Source of the DNA: Semisulcospira habei
Lineage: Eukaryota; Mollusca; Gastropoda; Semisulcospiridae
DNA length: 64,000 nt
Reading direction: 5' to 3'
NCBI GenBank assembly: GCA_036245525.1
Contig: BTPG01000005.1
Location: forward strand, 174,883,578-174,947,577
The translations under genes were made by a program, and so were the position numbers. The first letter of the stretch is position 1; each line of letters starts with the position of its first letter. This document shows, piece after piece, positions 1 through 15,335 of this stretch. Below the pieces are notes generated by a model, which was given only the letters and a program-made list of their open reading frames with translations, was not told where the DNA came from and did not search any database.

Positions 1-3010
<3,010 letters not shown>

Positions 3011-3056
3011 CACACCCACATACACGTACGTGCGCACGGAGGTTAATATCAAGGCT

Positions 3057-5039
3057 TTAGGCGATAGTGGAGATACCCGAACCAGTGAATGAGCTGATAG
3101 ATAGCAGGTACTTGAAGAGGCTTTCCTTGAAAGAGGGGAGTGAACCAGTGTGTGTTATGTGCGCTGGCAGTTTATTCCAAAACGAGGCGCCCGAGAAAGC
3201 GAGGGTGGTTTTAAATAAATCTATCCTCGGGCGTGGTGTGATGAAGTTTCGCCTTGATGTTGAATAGCCTGAAGCTGCCTTGGTGAAGAGATTACACAAG
3301 TATTCTGGGTGGATTTCATTCCAGATTTTATACATGACTACCCCTTTGTTAAAGAGATGGTGCTTGTTAAGAGGAAGCAATTTTAGTTTTTCAAATTTTT
3401 GGTCAGTAGAAAGAGCTGGATCAGGCAGGATCTGCTTCACTGCCCTGCGATGCAAGGAGTTAAGCCTCTTCATGTGTATGTCACCGCGGCCGTCCCATGT
3501 CGTGGAGGCATAATCGATGTGGGATTTGACATGGGCATTGTAAAATAGTTTGCGAGTGTCGACATCAATAAGATATTTTAGCTTAGACAGCATAAACACA
3601 TTTCTGGACACAGTTTTACAGACAGCATTGATGTGAGATTGCCATTTCATCTGGTTATCAACAATAACTCCAAGTAGGCGATGTTCAGTTACTTGTGTAA
3701 TGGTGTGGTCTTGGATCTCCAGGCTAAGCGAAAGTGGCTTGAGCTGATGCTTCTGACGGGTTGCTATGATCATACATTCGGTTTTGGTGGGATTAAGGAT
3801 CATTGCATTATTTTCACACCATTTGGAAATTTTGCTCAGTCCCTGTTGCAAACGACCATTTAAAGACTCAAGACACTTATCTGGGGTGTGGATTGTTGCG
3901 TCATCGGCAAACAAGTCACATGCAATTTTGTCATTCGTGAAATGTAGTGGCAGGTCATTGATAAATATGCAAAAGAGAAGAGGTCCCAGGACAGAGCCCT
4001 GGGGCACTCCTCTTGTTACTAAACCACTTGAAGAGTAAGATCCATTGGCCATCACGCGCTGCTGTCTGTCTGTAAGATAGGAAGCGAAAAACGAGGTTGT
4101 TTTAAAGGAATGAATAGATGCCTGAGAACTGCCGTCTGATGTATGAAAACAGTTTCTTGAAAATGAACCATCCAGATATATACTGAGCTTGGAAAGGAGA
4201 ATTTCATGATCTACCATGTCGAAAGCATTCCGAAGGTATATGAAAACAGCACCTGTGAATTCGCCTTTGTTCATTGAACTTAGCCACGTGTCTGTAAGTC
4301 GCGATAAGGCTGTATGACAACTATGCTTCGGGCGAAAACCTGACTGGAGGGGGTGGATTAATTTGCGTTTTTCCAGGTATTCTAACAGATGCTTATGAAT
4401 GTGTCGTTCAAGGGGTTTACTTAAGACAGACAAAAGTGAAATGGGGCGATAATTGTTAACATCGGACAGATCTTTTGTTTTAGGTAGGGGAATAACTTTA
4501 GCCTTTTTTAGTTCTTTTGGGAAAACATTTTTCTGTATGCATAAATTGTAGACATAAGTTATTGTTTCTACAACATAGGGAAGTGATAGTTTCAGTATTT
4601 TGGGGCTTATTTCATCTGGCCCGGAAGACTTTTTATTCTTCATGGAACTTATTGTCTTACCAACCTCGTGAACTGCCAGAGGCGGAATAGTAAAAGGATC
4701 AAATTGTGCAGTTCGCGTTGTACATAAATCAATCAGGGTGTCGGGACAGGTATAGGGCCGACAGTTTGTTTTAGAAGGGACCAGGGACTCGGCAATTGAA
4801 AGGAAATGATCGTTAAAATTATCGGCAGTCAGGGTAGTCGGGATTACAGGGGATTTCCTACTCTTGCCTCCAGTCACTGCGGCCATAGCGCGCCAGAGCG
4901 TGGACATATCTTTGTCTTGTTTAATCAAACGATCAATAAAAGATTTTTTAGCCTGCCGCACTAAACATTTGACACGATTGCGCTCACGTTTAAATTCAGC
5001 AAAACACTTCTGTTTTCTCAGATCATCTCTCACCCTCAT
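3057..5039 (-). pseudogene. CR1/L2/jockey-like LINE ORF2, reverse transcriptase part, motif-A Asp lost
   Basis: A 660-codon minus-strand frame with RT motifs: MKNKKSSGPDEISPKILKL, NNYRPISLLSVLSKPLE, QSGFRPKHSCHTAL, GVPQGSVLGPLLFCIFINDL and FADDATIHT. A thumb/C-terminal region follows (DYASTTWDGRGDIHMKRLNS, FSGASFWNKLP). Motif A reads AVFIYLRNAFDMVDHEILL; family members have Asp where this copy has Tyr (D to Y), so the RT should be inactive. The true frame continues upstream (PPWLTQDIIQAM) before the first Met, and a frameshift near 5040-5120 separates it from the endonuclease. Same broad family as the 27.9-29.0 kb remnant. Confidence 0.88.
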
Positions 5040-5120
5040 GGCCTGAATGATGTCTTGAGTCAGCCACGGCGGGAGTGGCAGCGTGTTTGACTCGCCTCCG
5101 CCGCACAGGCGCGTGTTTAT

Positions 5121-5969
5121 TTAAAATAGTAAGAAAAATGCTATACCAGACAGAGCGCTGTCAGGGTCAGTTTCACTAAGCACGTCCTCAAAAGGTGCGT
5201 TATTAAGGTCAGATAAAAAGTCGCTCTCACTAAATTTTTTAAACGAACGATAGGTGATATACGTATGACATCCTTTCTTTGCTTTTGGGAACTTAGTGGA
5301 CCACGTACAGCTGATGGGAAAGTGATCACTGATGCCAAGGTTACCGACAGACACACTATGAACAGACTCCGGCTTTGTGGCATAGATGTGGTCTATGAGT
5401 GTAGATGTTGTTGGTGTTATTCGTGTCGGCGAAGTGACTAACTGTTTAAGACCCAGCAACGTCATCGTAGAGTCCCATGCATGATGAGACTTTAACATGT
5501 CTATGTTAAAATCTCCCATAAGTATGACATTAGAATTAGGTTTACAGGCTTTATCAAACATACTAAGGAAATTATCGTACCACTCAAAGTTTGCAGCAGG
5601 GTTGCGGTACAGAAAACCGATAAGAAATGATGGTGATTGGGGGGCTTTCAGCTCAAGCCACATACACTCAACTTGCTCAGTTTCTAAGTCATGTCGTCTA
5701 AGTGTAAGAGCTTGAACAGACGTGTGAATATAAGCAGCTAATCCTGTTTGTCCATGGGCCGTTGGATCACGTCTCAGGACAGAAAAGCCAAGAACCTGAA
5801 TTGATTCATCAGATACATTAGAACCAAGACGTGTCTCAGAAAATCCAAAAATATGAAATGGGTTTGAGTCATTCAGGTAAACGGAAATATCAGCAAGTTT
5901 GGCATATAGATGGTACACATTTCAATGCCCAATGCGGAGATCTTTTGTTTTCACGTCTGCTTGATTCAT
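5121..5969 (-). pseudogene. Endonuclease (EEP) part of the same LINE ORF2
   Basis: Minus-strand frame with APE-like endonuclease signatures: IFGFSETRLG, FLYRNPAANFEWYDNF, ILMGDFNIDML, LIDHIYATK and GISDHFPISCTW. This part would nick target DNA. An upstream ATG at 5967-5969 gives MNQADVKTKDLRIGH, but a stop codon directly follows it, where family members read LRIGHLNV. So the N-terminus is broken by one change. At the 3' side the frame stops at 5121 while homology runs on in another frame towards the RT. Two lesions plus the RT mutation make this copy dead. Confidence 0.85.
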
Positions 5970-7240
<1,271 letters not shown>

Positions 7241-7255
7241 TCGAACTCGAACTGG

Positions 7256-7261
7256 TTTATT
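7256..7261 (-). terminator. Poly(A) signal AATAAA of the minus-strand unit
   Basis: AATAAA on the minus strand, about 300 bp after the stop of the 363-codon ORF and about 17 bp before the TC tract. Right place for the 3' end of that transcript or retroelement. Confidence 0.5.
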
Positions 7262-7560
7262 GCTTCAGGCATCAGCCCATCAGCAAAATACAGCGATGAG
7301 AATCACAATAACAACAGAAAAATGACAGGGGAGGGGTTGGGGGTATAAAGGGGATTTGGGGTGGGGTTAGGGAAGGGGTGGGGGTTTGCAATGACATGGA
7401 ATCCATGTCATTAAAGTTCAGTTCGTTGGGTTCATGAATACGTGACATGATGGGTCCTGTGAATACAGCGTCCTTGAATCGCCTAAGTGTCATGTCACTT
7501 GTCCGGGAGAATAAAATGACAGATAATATGAACAAAAAAAATTCCTGTTCATGCTAATGT

Positions 7561-8575
7561 TCAGCAAGACTTGCTTGCCTTAGCCAGGTAGCACTGTGTA
7601 ATCCTGGCCAAGGCAAGCAAGTCTTGCTGGATACGTTCAATGTCCTGTTTATACTCGTTGTCACTTACAGCTGGCAGAAGACCAAGAGCAAACACCATCT
7701 CCAAAACTCTGCCGGTCACTGGGTCACACTTGACGTCATAACACACAGTCCCTGGGATACGAATGTCGTACATAAGTACAAAATCGTCACTCTCGGCCAC
7801 TAAATAGTTCTTTCCATTCTTTGAGTGGGAGACTACCTTCTTTAGTCCTTGGTTCCTCGATGTGTCCAGTAGTTTCTTTTTTGTTGACTCGGTCTGAGAG
7901 GTGACAAACGTGTACACTTGTTTGGGGTCAAAGCCACGTGATTCTGCATCTCTGATTTCTGTGTCACACACACCCGTTACAGGTCTAGCACAGTTAATAT
8001 TGTCAACATCAGCGGTGCATGCGTGCACTGTCTCTGTTGGTGTTTCAGTTTCCATGTGTACTGTGATCTCGTGCGTCTCAGCTAACGGCGGTGTTGTTGC
8101 ACGTGCTGCATGGTCACTACACGGTGTGTTGTCTGGCTGGGTGATGGTTCTCGTGTACTGTAGTGTACTGTCATTTCCACATTCTTGATTGTAATTGTCA
8201 TTGTACGTGTGAACCTCAATTTCTTTCACGTTCGTGTTGTCTAATAAACCGTTGCAGCTATGCAAACTGCCTACCTTGTTTCTGGCCTGTGCCCTCCGTA
8301 AGTCTCTACGCACTTGTGACGGTGGTTTTCGTCGCCAGTAGCCGGTCGGTGCAATGTCGGTGTGTTGTTCGTCCCTGTCCGCTGAACACAGCCGTAGTAC
8401 AAACACTAGGTTAGTCCCTTCCCCGGTCAGTTTCCATGACGTGGTGTGATGGCTGGACAGTACAGACTGCAGGACAGCTTCTGCAGCTGACGGGAGTCCG
8501 GTGACGGGCATGTTGACGTAGTTTGACAGCAAAAAATATCGCAATTTCTGGACGCCAGAAATTTCGTGTCCCCAC

Positions 8576-8612
<37 letters not shown>

Positions 8613-8652
8613 GTCCTACCTTAGCCGTATAGAAGCAATGCTTCGGGAACAT
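7561..8652 (-). CDS. Unrecognised 363-codon ORF, possibly ORF1 of a retroelement
   Basis: Family not recognised. The first ~25 residues translate a TC tract (SLSLSLS) and are probably not coding; MPVTGLPSAAEAVLQSVL about 45 residues in is a better start. The protein has a basic block (YWRRKPPSQVRRDLRRAQ), an acidic/Thr-rich middle (METETPTETVHACTADV) and a conserved-looking C-terminal part (KQVYTFVTSQTESTKKKLLD, GTVCYDVKCDPVTGRVLEM). No signal peptide, membrane segment or zinc knuckle is visible. Length, the AATAAA and the dinucleotide tail suggest a retrotransposed unit or LINE ORF1. A single-exon host gene is the alternative. Confidence 0.45.
8577..8610. repeat. (GA)n microsatellite
   Basis: About 34 bp of GA, overlapping the apparent 5' end of the 363-codon ORF. 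Confidence 0.9.
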
Positions 8653-8897
8653 TCCGTCAGGTCATTGGAAGGCAGCTAGGAATCTTCTCAGTTTAAGGAG
8701 GCATCAGACTTATCCTCTTCAGTTGGTCTTTTGTTTTTCGCCTTCAATGACACGCCAAGGAACAGTAACCAATCCCTCATTCGCCGTAAGACATCAGCGT
8801 ATGCCTGAGAAAGTCTTCATAGTCACTGCCCCATTGCTTGAATCATCGATGCTTTGACTCAACTCCCTTTGACCAGGATACACTGCAACAAGATATC

Positions 8898-8992
8898 GAT
8901 CATCCATGACAGTTCAAGGGCGGTTCCGGAACAGCTTGGCGCCTGTAGGCGCCAAGCTATTCCGGCACCACCCTCGAACTATCATGGTCGAT
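8898..8992. mobile_element. Palindromic MITE, family A hairpin
   Basis: About 45-bp arms (GATCATCCATGACAGTTCAA..GGCGCC and complement) around a TGTA loop. It matches the other A hairpins (AGTTCAAGGGTGGTGCCAGA core) with several changes. Weak outer ends are visible near 8853 and 9063. Confidence 0.85.
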
Positions 8993-9067
8993 GTCTCATG
9001 ACCTGCAATGTAGAGGACCGCAACTCCCTGTTTAGGGCTGTTGGCCTTAGGGCCCAGTGAATTAACT

Positions 9068-9467
9068 AAAGAGATACCGTTTTGATTATATGCTCCAAGG
9101 CGGGCTCAGATTGTCGTTAAAATTCGCCAGTACAAGCGGGCTCTCAATACTGTCTCGCCGCTCAGCTAAGCCATTTTTTCGGCTCTTCTTCTCACCATCC
9201 ATGTGAGTTAAGGAGGCACACGTAACAGTGAGTCGGCGAACTTTCCTGCCTACAAAAGAGAAGCATAGCAACAAAATCTTTTCATTTTACGACACTCAAA
9301 CTTCATGTGCAACATTACTGTAAGATAAACATAGAGAGATCTCTTTAAAATGTTTTTGCGCCAGACAATATATTTCGCCTACTTGGAGGCATTGTTATCA
9401 TTATTTTTGTGTGTGTAAATGCACTAATACGACCTTGTCTATGCACAATACCACATCTTTCAATTAT
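9068..9467. other. No gene recognised
   Basis: AT-rich unique-looking sequence without a supported ORF or repeat. Confidence 0.5.
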
Positions 9468-9560
9468 CTTTTTGTGTCGGAAAATGTGAGTTGGAATAAA
9501 AAATGTAACGAAAATGCTAGCATTTTCGTTATATTTTTTATTCCAAATCACATAACACAA
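9468..9560. repeat. AT-rich palindrome (family H)
   Basis: Core 9491-9546 is near-perfect: TTGGAATAAAAAATGTAACG and complement around GCTAGC, one mismatch. Weaker symmetry reaches TTTTTGTGT/ACACAAAAA. Spurious ORFs on both strands arise from it. No TTAA ends seen. Confidence 0.85.
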
Positions 9561-9976
9561 AAAACATTATATACTAGGCCTTTGGTATTTTGATCCTGCC
9601 TTCTAATTTCGATATAATGAAAAACCACCTAAAACCTTATGTCTATTTTTTTTTTTTTACTAGCTTTCTTTTGCCACACTTGCCAAAGTCTTTTGAATTT
9701 CGTTGCATTTTCTCTTGTTCACGGGAGAGATTTGCGTGTTCACTTAATCTTCTCGTGACTGAATCTATCGACAAACGTTGTCTACCTTAGGTGTCTAGTA
9801 ACATTGTGTCAGTCTGGTGTGTGTATAACAAAGACCAAACAATGGTCCCGCAGTGCCACAATAGGTATCACACCCACTTCGAGTCTTGCCGACAGATTCC
9901 AATCGGTCGTACCTCAATAAAACCACAACCGACCTCAACACAGGCAAGCGATGTAAATGAGACTGAGCTACTGTCA

Positions 9977-10073
9977 GCAAGAGGCGTAGATCTTCATGAG
10001 CCCCTCGCAAGAAACATAGATCTTCATGAGCCCCTGCAGAATGCAGGGGCTCATGAAGATCTATGTCTCTTGC
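9977..10073. mobile_element. Palindromic MITE, family B hairpin with duplicated left arm
   Basis: Arms GCAAGAGGCGTAGATCTTCA.. and complement ending CTCTTGC. The left arm is present twice in direct orientation (9977-10007 and 10008-10037) before a single right arm, so it is a three-arm structure. Confidence 0.85.
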
Positions 10074-10240
10074 TTCTGGGAAAGATCTCAGAAAGATTTC
10101 AATACAACTTGGTGGTGACAACTTAATTGCATGTGGTGGCACACACGGTGCACTAAAATATGTCATAACCAGCTATTTACTGGTTTGTGGTTTTGTATCT
10201 TACGGGTCTACGGAGCTGGGTGTATTTCATTGCAAAATAA

Positions 10241-10455
10241 TGTAACCCCTTCAAGGTCAATGGACGCAGACTATGTTCTTGAAGTAAGTCTAATTGCAAG
10301 TTCCAAGATCCTCTGTCGTCAAAGGAACGCGGATACAAACGCTCAGCAAGAGGCATAGATCCTCATGGGTCCCCGCAGCCGCAGGGGCTCATGAGGATCT
10401 ATACCTGTCGCAGTTGTGTGTGGTGTTATTTTTTCTCTAACAGTGAAGGGGTTAA
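10241..10455. mobile_element. Palindromic MITE, family B, with outer ends
   Basis: Left end GTAACCCCTTCA and right end CAGTGAAGGGGTTAA enclose a hairpin at 10346-10411 (AAGAGGCATAGATCCTCATG arm). Length about 215 bp, as for the other complete B copies. Confidence 0.8.
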
Positions 10456-10679
10456 GGGACTGGTTTTTATTAATTTCTAGCACAGTGTATTCCATTACAA
10501 ATCGCAGGCCACAATCACGAAAACGTCAAATCACAGTATGGCAGTTGACGGACGGAATTGGCAAACACAACAATCTTGTTCTTTTCAGCAGAAAAAAATG
10601 TAGCAACCTTGAGAGAAAAAAAACACACCCCACTAAACATTTGTCATCATGAAAAATGGGGGTGCATTGGTTAAGTGGG

Positions 10680-10764
10680 TGGGTGGGGGTGGGGGGGGGG
10701 GGGTTAGGGGGATGGAGTGGGGGGGGGGGGGGTTGGGGGGATGGAGTGGGGGGGGGGGGGGAAG
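10680..10764. repeat. G-run cluster
   Basis: Three runs of 12-14 G separated by GTTAGGGGGATGGAGT-like spacers. G-quadruplex formation is plausible. Minus-strand proline-rich ORFs here are artefacts. Confidence 0.85.
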
Positions 10765-10892
10765 GTGTTACCATAATTTGAAGAGGACTTAGTTTTGGCA
10801 TTCTCGAATATGCAGATTTGAGAGGGTTAGGATGTTACGCCCCTACAATTGAGAGTTGTCTTCTTGAAGACTAAATGGCACGTCAGAGGCTA

Positions 10893-10986
10893 GATCGATC
10901 GTGATAGTTAAAGGGTAGTGCCAGATTAGTTTGGTACTTTTAGTGCCAGAAGATCCTGGCATTACCCTTGAAACGTCAGTGTCGAT
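10893..10986. mobile_element. Degenerate family A hairpin
   Basis: GATCGATCGTGATAGTTAAA..GCCAGATTAG on the left and CTGGCATTACCCTTGAAACG on the right pair imperfectly. An old copy 60 bp from the complete A copy at 11.0-11.2 kb. Confidence 0.6.
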
Positions 10987-11012
10987 TGTTGGGATGTGTA
11001 CGGCTGCCTGGA

Positions 11013-11226
11013 TTAACCCATGCAGCCCTGACGCACTACAGCAGGAGACGGGTCGACCATGATAATTCAAGGGTAGTGCCAGATTAGCATGGCGCCTGTC
11101 GGCGCCAAGCTAATCTGGCACTGCCCTTGAATTATCATGGTCGATCCATCTCCTGCAACTGGTGCATAGTCATTAGATGACGCCTCCAAAATCAGGGAAA
11201 TACGGCCGTCGGGCTGAATGAGTTAA
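11013..11226. mobile_element. Palindromic MITE, family A (subtype 2), complete
   Basis: Outer ends TTAACCCATGCAGCCCTGAC and GTCGGGCTGAATGAGTTAA are inverted repeats. Inside is a 96-bp hairpin (11052-11147) with loop TGTC. Flanking parts GCACTACAGCAGGAGA and TCTCCTGCAACTGGTGCATA recur at 62.0-62.15 kb. Confidence 0.9.
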
Positions 11227-11561
11227 AACACTTCACAAACAAAATCAGATCGTGAAGATATTCTAAATCCACGCCAAAAAAAGAGCCAAGTGCAAAATGC
11301 AGAGCAATAGCCAACTACAAAAAACCCCCACAAAAAAACAAAACAAAACAAAAACAAAAAACAAAAAACAACCAAACAAAACCAACAAGTACAACAAAGT
11401 TTACAACGGTGTTGCTCTTAACCTTTCTAAACGTGTTTCTTTTTACTTCGAGTATTTAATCGTGACGATATTCTTTCACCTGACACAAAGTATAATCAGC
11501 CTGCATTGATTTTAAAAAAATCTCAAAATCAGAGCAATGAATGATTGACTGGACCTACCCC
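11227..11561. other. A-rich spacer, no gene
   Basis: Contains an (AAAAC)-like stretch at 11325-11400 and no supported ORF. Confidence 0.5.
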
Positions 11562-11627
11562 CAAATGCGCAAAAGCCCATCGAGCCAACGTTCCCTGACG
11601 TCGGCCCGATGGCCTTTTGCGCATTGG
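11562..11627. repeat. Family E palindrome (GACGTCGGCC core)
   Basis: Arms CAAATGCGCAAAAGCCCATC and GATGGCCTTTTGCGCATTGG flank a core with GACGTCGGCC. Related cores occur at 12.25, 14.84, 30.62 and 33.31 kb. Confidence 0.65.
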
Positions 11628-12250
11628 GACACAGGTCTGTAACAACCAGTATACTTGTATCAAGGCTACAAGGTCACTTACATCACCACTGTCAGTCACT
11701 TTGTTCTGTTTCCCTTTTGTCCTCAAACTGAACTTGAGACACATCACAGAAGCACTTGGTCACCCCACCAATCAAACCACAAGTTATTCATCAGTGAACA
11801 TTTTGTGTTAGTCACGCAGGAGTAGTTCCGAAAGAAGAATGGCTGATTTTTCTTGAAAGACTGAAACCATTCTCCGTGGCCGCTGAGGCCAGCCTGCAGC
11901 TTGCCGTCACCAATTCGTTCGTTCGTTTACTCCATTTTTTTGTCCCACTGGCACAAAGTGATCGGGGAGCCGTCACCAAGCGTAAAGAATAACAATTGAA
12001 GAAAAGAACAACTTGTTGTTGTGAAAGGAACAATTTGTGAACGGGTTTACTTATTATCCCTAAACACCGCCGCCACACAAAAGATCGTTTTGCGATAAAG
12101 ATCGCCACAAAGCAGCATTGTGCAGCGCTAACTAACATCGCCTTTTGCCTGAAGACAGGCCTTTCTTTAACAAGGTGCGTGTGTGTTACAGCCTGGATTG
12201 GTATCATCGGCCAATGAAGTGGGTACCCGGTAAGTCAGATCAGAGAAAAC

Positions 12251-12313
12251 CTCGGGTCGACGCCGGCCGCAGCGGCTGGCCCGCACACGCCAGCTGCGGC
12301 CGGCGTCGGCCCA
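12251..12313. repeat. Family E palindrome
   Basis: CTCGGGTCGACGCCGGCCGC..GGCTGG pairs with CCAGCTGCGGCCGGCGTCGG around CCCGCACACG. Very GC-rich compared with its surroundings. Confidence 0.7.
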
Positions 12314-12527
12314 TAGATCTTTTGCTCATTGGGCATATGAGTGTGCGCCGAAAGAGCCGATTTGCGTCTCACTACACGCTGCAACGTCTGTTTCTGCCGG
12401 GGCCTCCTTCGCTCGAGAAACAATGGTGTAGATTGATTCATACTATAGGCCATGCATGGTGAGTCCCTTACAGAGAGGAACTGTGCTGTGCCACCCAGAG
12501 ACATTTCTAGAGACGAGGGGACTACGG

Positions 12528-12593
12528 CAAAAGGCATGGATCCTCATGAGCACCCGCAGAATGCTGGGGTTCGTGAGGATCTGTGCCTCTTGT
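12528..12593. mobile_element. Family B hairpin, diverged
   Basis: GCAAAAGGCATGGATCCTCA..GCACCCGCAGA and the complementary arm TGCTGGGGTTCGTGAGGATC..CTCTTG. A lone right-arm fragment (GGGCTTCATGAGGATCTATG) follows at 12760-12784. Confidence 0.75.
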
Positions 12594-13782
12594 GGACCTC
12601 GCAGGCGTATCCCACTCAGTAGACCCTCCCACTACTTATTAGTCGCACAACACTCCAGGCGGACTGACCCTCTCGGCCAGCATTCGACGAGCACAAGCTT
12701 AAAACAGTACTTATTTTCTTGCCAGAGAGGCAACTGAGAGGCATACCTGTGTACTACAGGGCTTCATGAGGATCTATGCTTTTTGCATACGCGGGCGGCG
12801 AGCGGGAGTGCCGCGGTACTCAGGGTGCCCTGAGCGACAGACAGGGTCCGCTGGGTCCAACAACGTTATCGACGAGCTGCTCATTCCGCACCATCGAACG
12901 GCGCGCCCACAATCCTCTCAGAGCCCGGCCGCACGACGGAGGCTTGAAGGCCCACTAACGCCTAACTGTTCAAAGATACACTTTTATAACAGATGGTTAC
13001 GGAACGATACACGGGACAAGTTATGGCGGTTCACTTACTGGACACAGGAATCCAGTTCGGCACACGTCGTCTTCATATCAAGTAACCTGACAATGACTCC
13101 ACTCCGTTCTAGAAATACAACGCTATCAGTGCGAGAAACAGCTATAAATAACGGCAGCGCAGAATAAGGGAGACAAACGAAGTGCGTTTCGTTAACCCGT
13201 TTCGTTAGTGACGTCACCTGACTGTGTGTACTTCTTATCGTCAGCCGGATCGCCAGTCACTTTTTCACGAAACGGCTTTCGCAGGTTGATTATGAGTAAA
13301 AATCCTCGATGTGACACCATATCGTGTTAGATTTAAGCGGGAGGGCCATTTTAGAAATGCACTCTGTCAACATAGACATGAGTAGAACGGGTGCCTGTGA
13401 AGAGTTATCTTCCTTGCACCAACGAAACGCCGGTCAGTCTTTCGGCCAGCCATCTAAGCCGCACCAGCGGTTCACGCACCCAGTTTTGTATCGTAGGACC
13501 GAAACGAAACGAAGTTGATCGGTCGTTCTAAGTCTCCCTAATAGTGCGATTACTCGCGTGTGCTTTTGCTGCATGTTTAAACTGCCGTTAAAGTTCATTA
13601 TGTGTGTCGACAAAGCATAATATGAATGGTGCTGAAATGTGTCTTCAAATAGTGTAGGCGTAATGGTACTTGAAATTGGTTATTTGGACATGCATGCTTT
13701 GGTTGCAACTGTTTATAAATGTCATCGGTGTGATGATCTTGGAAAGGTACAATACAACACAGCACTACAGTATTGTACGATG
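12594..13782. other. No gene recognised
   Basis: Apart from the arm fragment near 12770, overlapping frames of 60-130 codons occur but none resembles a known domain, and several overlap on both strands. Confidence 0.5.
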
Positions 13783-13872
13783 TTAACCCTTTGGCTGTCG
13801 GTAGCGCTTTCTGTCGCGATGATTCCTGTGGAATCATCGCGACAGAAAGCGCTACCGACAGCCAGAGGTTAA
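13783..13872. mobile_element. Near-perfect TTAA-bounded palindrome, family C
   Basis: The whole 90 bp is one hairpin: TTAACCCTTTGGCTGTCGGT..GATTCC, loop TGT, then the complement ending GCCAGAGGTTAA, with only about two mismatches near the ends. A second, more degraded copy is at 31.47 kb. TTAACCCTTT resembles the ends of family B elements. Confidence 0.85.
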
Positions 13873-14105
13873 AAACGTTCAAGTTAACTCATTAGAGACG
13901 CTTATCCAGCCTTAACGCGGCTGTACGTCGCGGCGAACGTTTTAAAGCGACCGACGTACTCCAGGCAGTAAAGTGTTAATTGCTGGCAGTATCTCATTAG
14001 TAAATGGTCTTAGTACGTCTAACGATAATCCTAGACAAAAGGGATAACTTAAATTATGCAGTTTGAAAATCGTAAATTGGAAGAATTTCCTTTCGTTTAC
14101 TTCAG

Positions 14106-14444
14106 TTGTACGCAGGAGAATTTCCGTTCTACAAGGACGTGAAAAACTCGTTACTTGTCACTGCGAGTTGTACGCAGGAGAATTCTTCCGTTCTTACAAG
14201 GGGCAGTAGAAAAACTCTGTTACTTGGGCCTACTGCGAGCTGTACGCAGGAGAATTCTTCCGTTCTTACAAGGGGCAGTAGAAAAACTCTGTTACTTGTG
14301 CCTACTGCGGTGTACGCAGGAGATTTCCGTTCTACAGGGCAGTAGAAAACCTGTACTGTGCCTACTGCGAGTGTACGCAGGAGAATCTCCGTTCTACAAG
14401 GCAGTAGAAAAACCTGTACTTGTGCTACGCGGTCCATACTCAAA
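14106..14444. repeat. Tandem repeat, five copies of 61-72 bp
   Basis: GTACGCAGGAGAA begins units at 14108, 14170, 14242, 14312 and 14373, each with CCGTTCTACAAGG and GTAGAAAAACTCTGTTACTTG parts. Length differences between units are small indels. Confidence 0.9.
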
Positions 14445-14448
14445 GGGT

Positions 14449-14449
<1 letters not shown>

Positions 14450-14480
<31 letters not shown>
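14450..14480. repeat. Poly(A) run, about 30 bp
   Basis: A run of A directly after the tandem repeat block. It could be the tail of a retrotransposed copy or a simple expansion. Confidence 0.85.
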
Positions 14481-14483
<3 letters not shown>

Positions 14484-14600
14484 AGGAAAGTCTTAGCTGG
14501 CGCAAGACAACCGGTGTATCGGTGAATTTTAGCCAATCAAAACCCGCCATGGAGCAGATCGCTTTGACTCACTCAGCCCCGACACACCGCAGTAAGACAT

Positions 14601-14683
14601 GGATCGAGCGTGATAGTTCAAGGGTGGTGCCAGAATAGCTTGGCGCCTATAGGCTACCACCCTTGAACTATCACGCTCGATCT
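14601..14683. mobile_element. Family A hairpin with a deletion in the right arm
   Basis: Left arm GGATCGAGCGTGATAGTTCA..GGCGCC is complete. After the loop the right arm lacks about 16 bp, the part pairing with GCCAGAATAGCTTGGC, and resumes at ACCACCCTTGAACTATCACG. Degenerate outer ends at about 14565 (TTTGACTCACTCAGCCCC) and 14752 (CGGTAGAATGCGTTA). Confidence 0.8.
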
Positions 14684-15113
14684 GTCCCAAGAATTGCAAT
14701 ACAGTCCTTCAGAGGGCGACTTCAAAATTTGGGGACTGATTTCGGTCCTGCGGTAGAATGCGTTATACTTTCACAACTGATCTTGAAGTCTCTTTGTATC
14801 TGATCTTCCAACGGGAAAGGTCCCAGTAAGGAAAAGGTCCTCGGACCGATGTCGGCCTCGACGTCTGTTGTAGGGGCCAACGGGGCTGATTTAGCGTCGG
14901 CCAGGGGGGGGGGGGGGGGGCGTTTAGCTCATTGAGGCTAGAGTGTGGTCCAATAATCCTACAAGGCACGTCCAAAGCTCTGGAGCATGGTTCGACTATG
15001 GTTACGCGTCGAGTGGGTTTCAGATTTTGACGCATCGCGCTGAAATATGGCGGCCGCCAACTGGAAGAGCTCGTTGGACAGGACTCCCGAACCACAGGGA
15101 TAAAGTCATAAAC

Positions 15114-15335
15114 TTAACCCGTTTCCTGCCACCCTACGCACATTTTTGTTTCTGAAATCTTCGTTCATTCAACGACCAAAAGCCGAAACGGTCTAAGAAA
15201 CGCGGATACAAGTTGGACTCAGCAAGAGACATAGATCCTCATGAGCCCCCGCATTCGCGGGGGCTCATGAGGATCTATGACTCTTGCAGTTGGACCGTGT
15301 TCACTTTTTCTCGGTAGTCAGTGAAGGCGGTTTAA
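15114..15335. mobile_element. Palindromic MITE, family B, complete
   Basis: TTAACCCGTTTCCTGCCACC at the left and GTCAGTGAAGGCGGTTTAA at the right. Hairpin 15220-15289 has perfect 25-bp inner arms (CATAGATCCTCATGAGCCCC). Confidence 0.85.

Larger units (their letters stand above)
3045..5969 (-). mobile_element. Decayed CR1/L2/jockey-like LINE, minus strand
   Basis: Endonuclease plus RT on the minus strand, ending just short of the GCAC/AC repeat block near 3045. No ORF1 is recognisable upstream (plus coordinates above 5970). It ends tail to tail with the plus-strand LINE on its left. Confidence 0.8.

Noticed and set aside
9795..10166. Mirror-like ORFs on both strands with DLHEPL repeats
   Set aside because: Produced by the family B palindrome with its duplicated arm.
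14106..14444. Tandem repeat resembling a CRISPR array
   Set aside because: Units are contiguous with no unique spacers, and the genome is eukaryotic.
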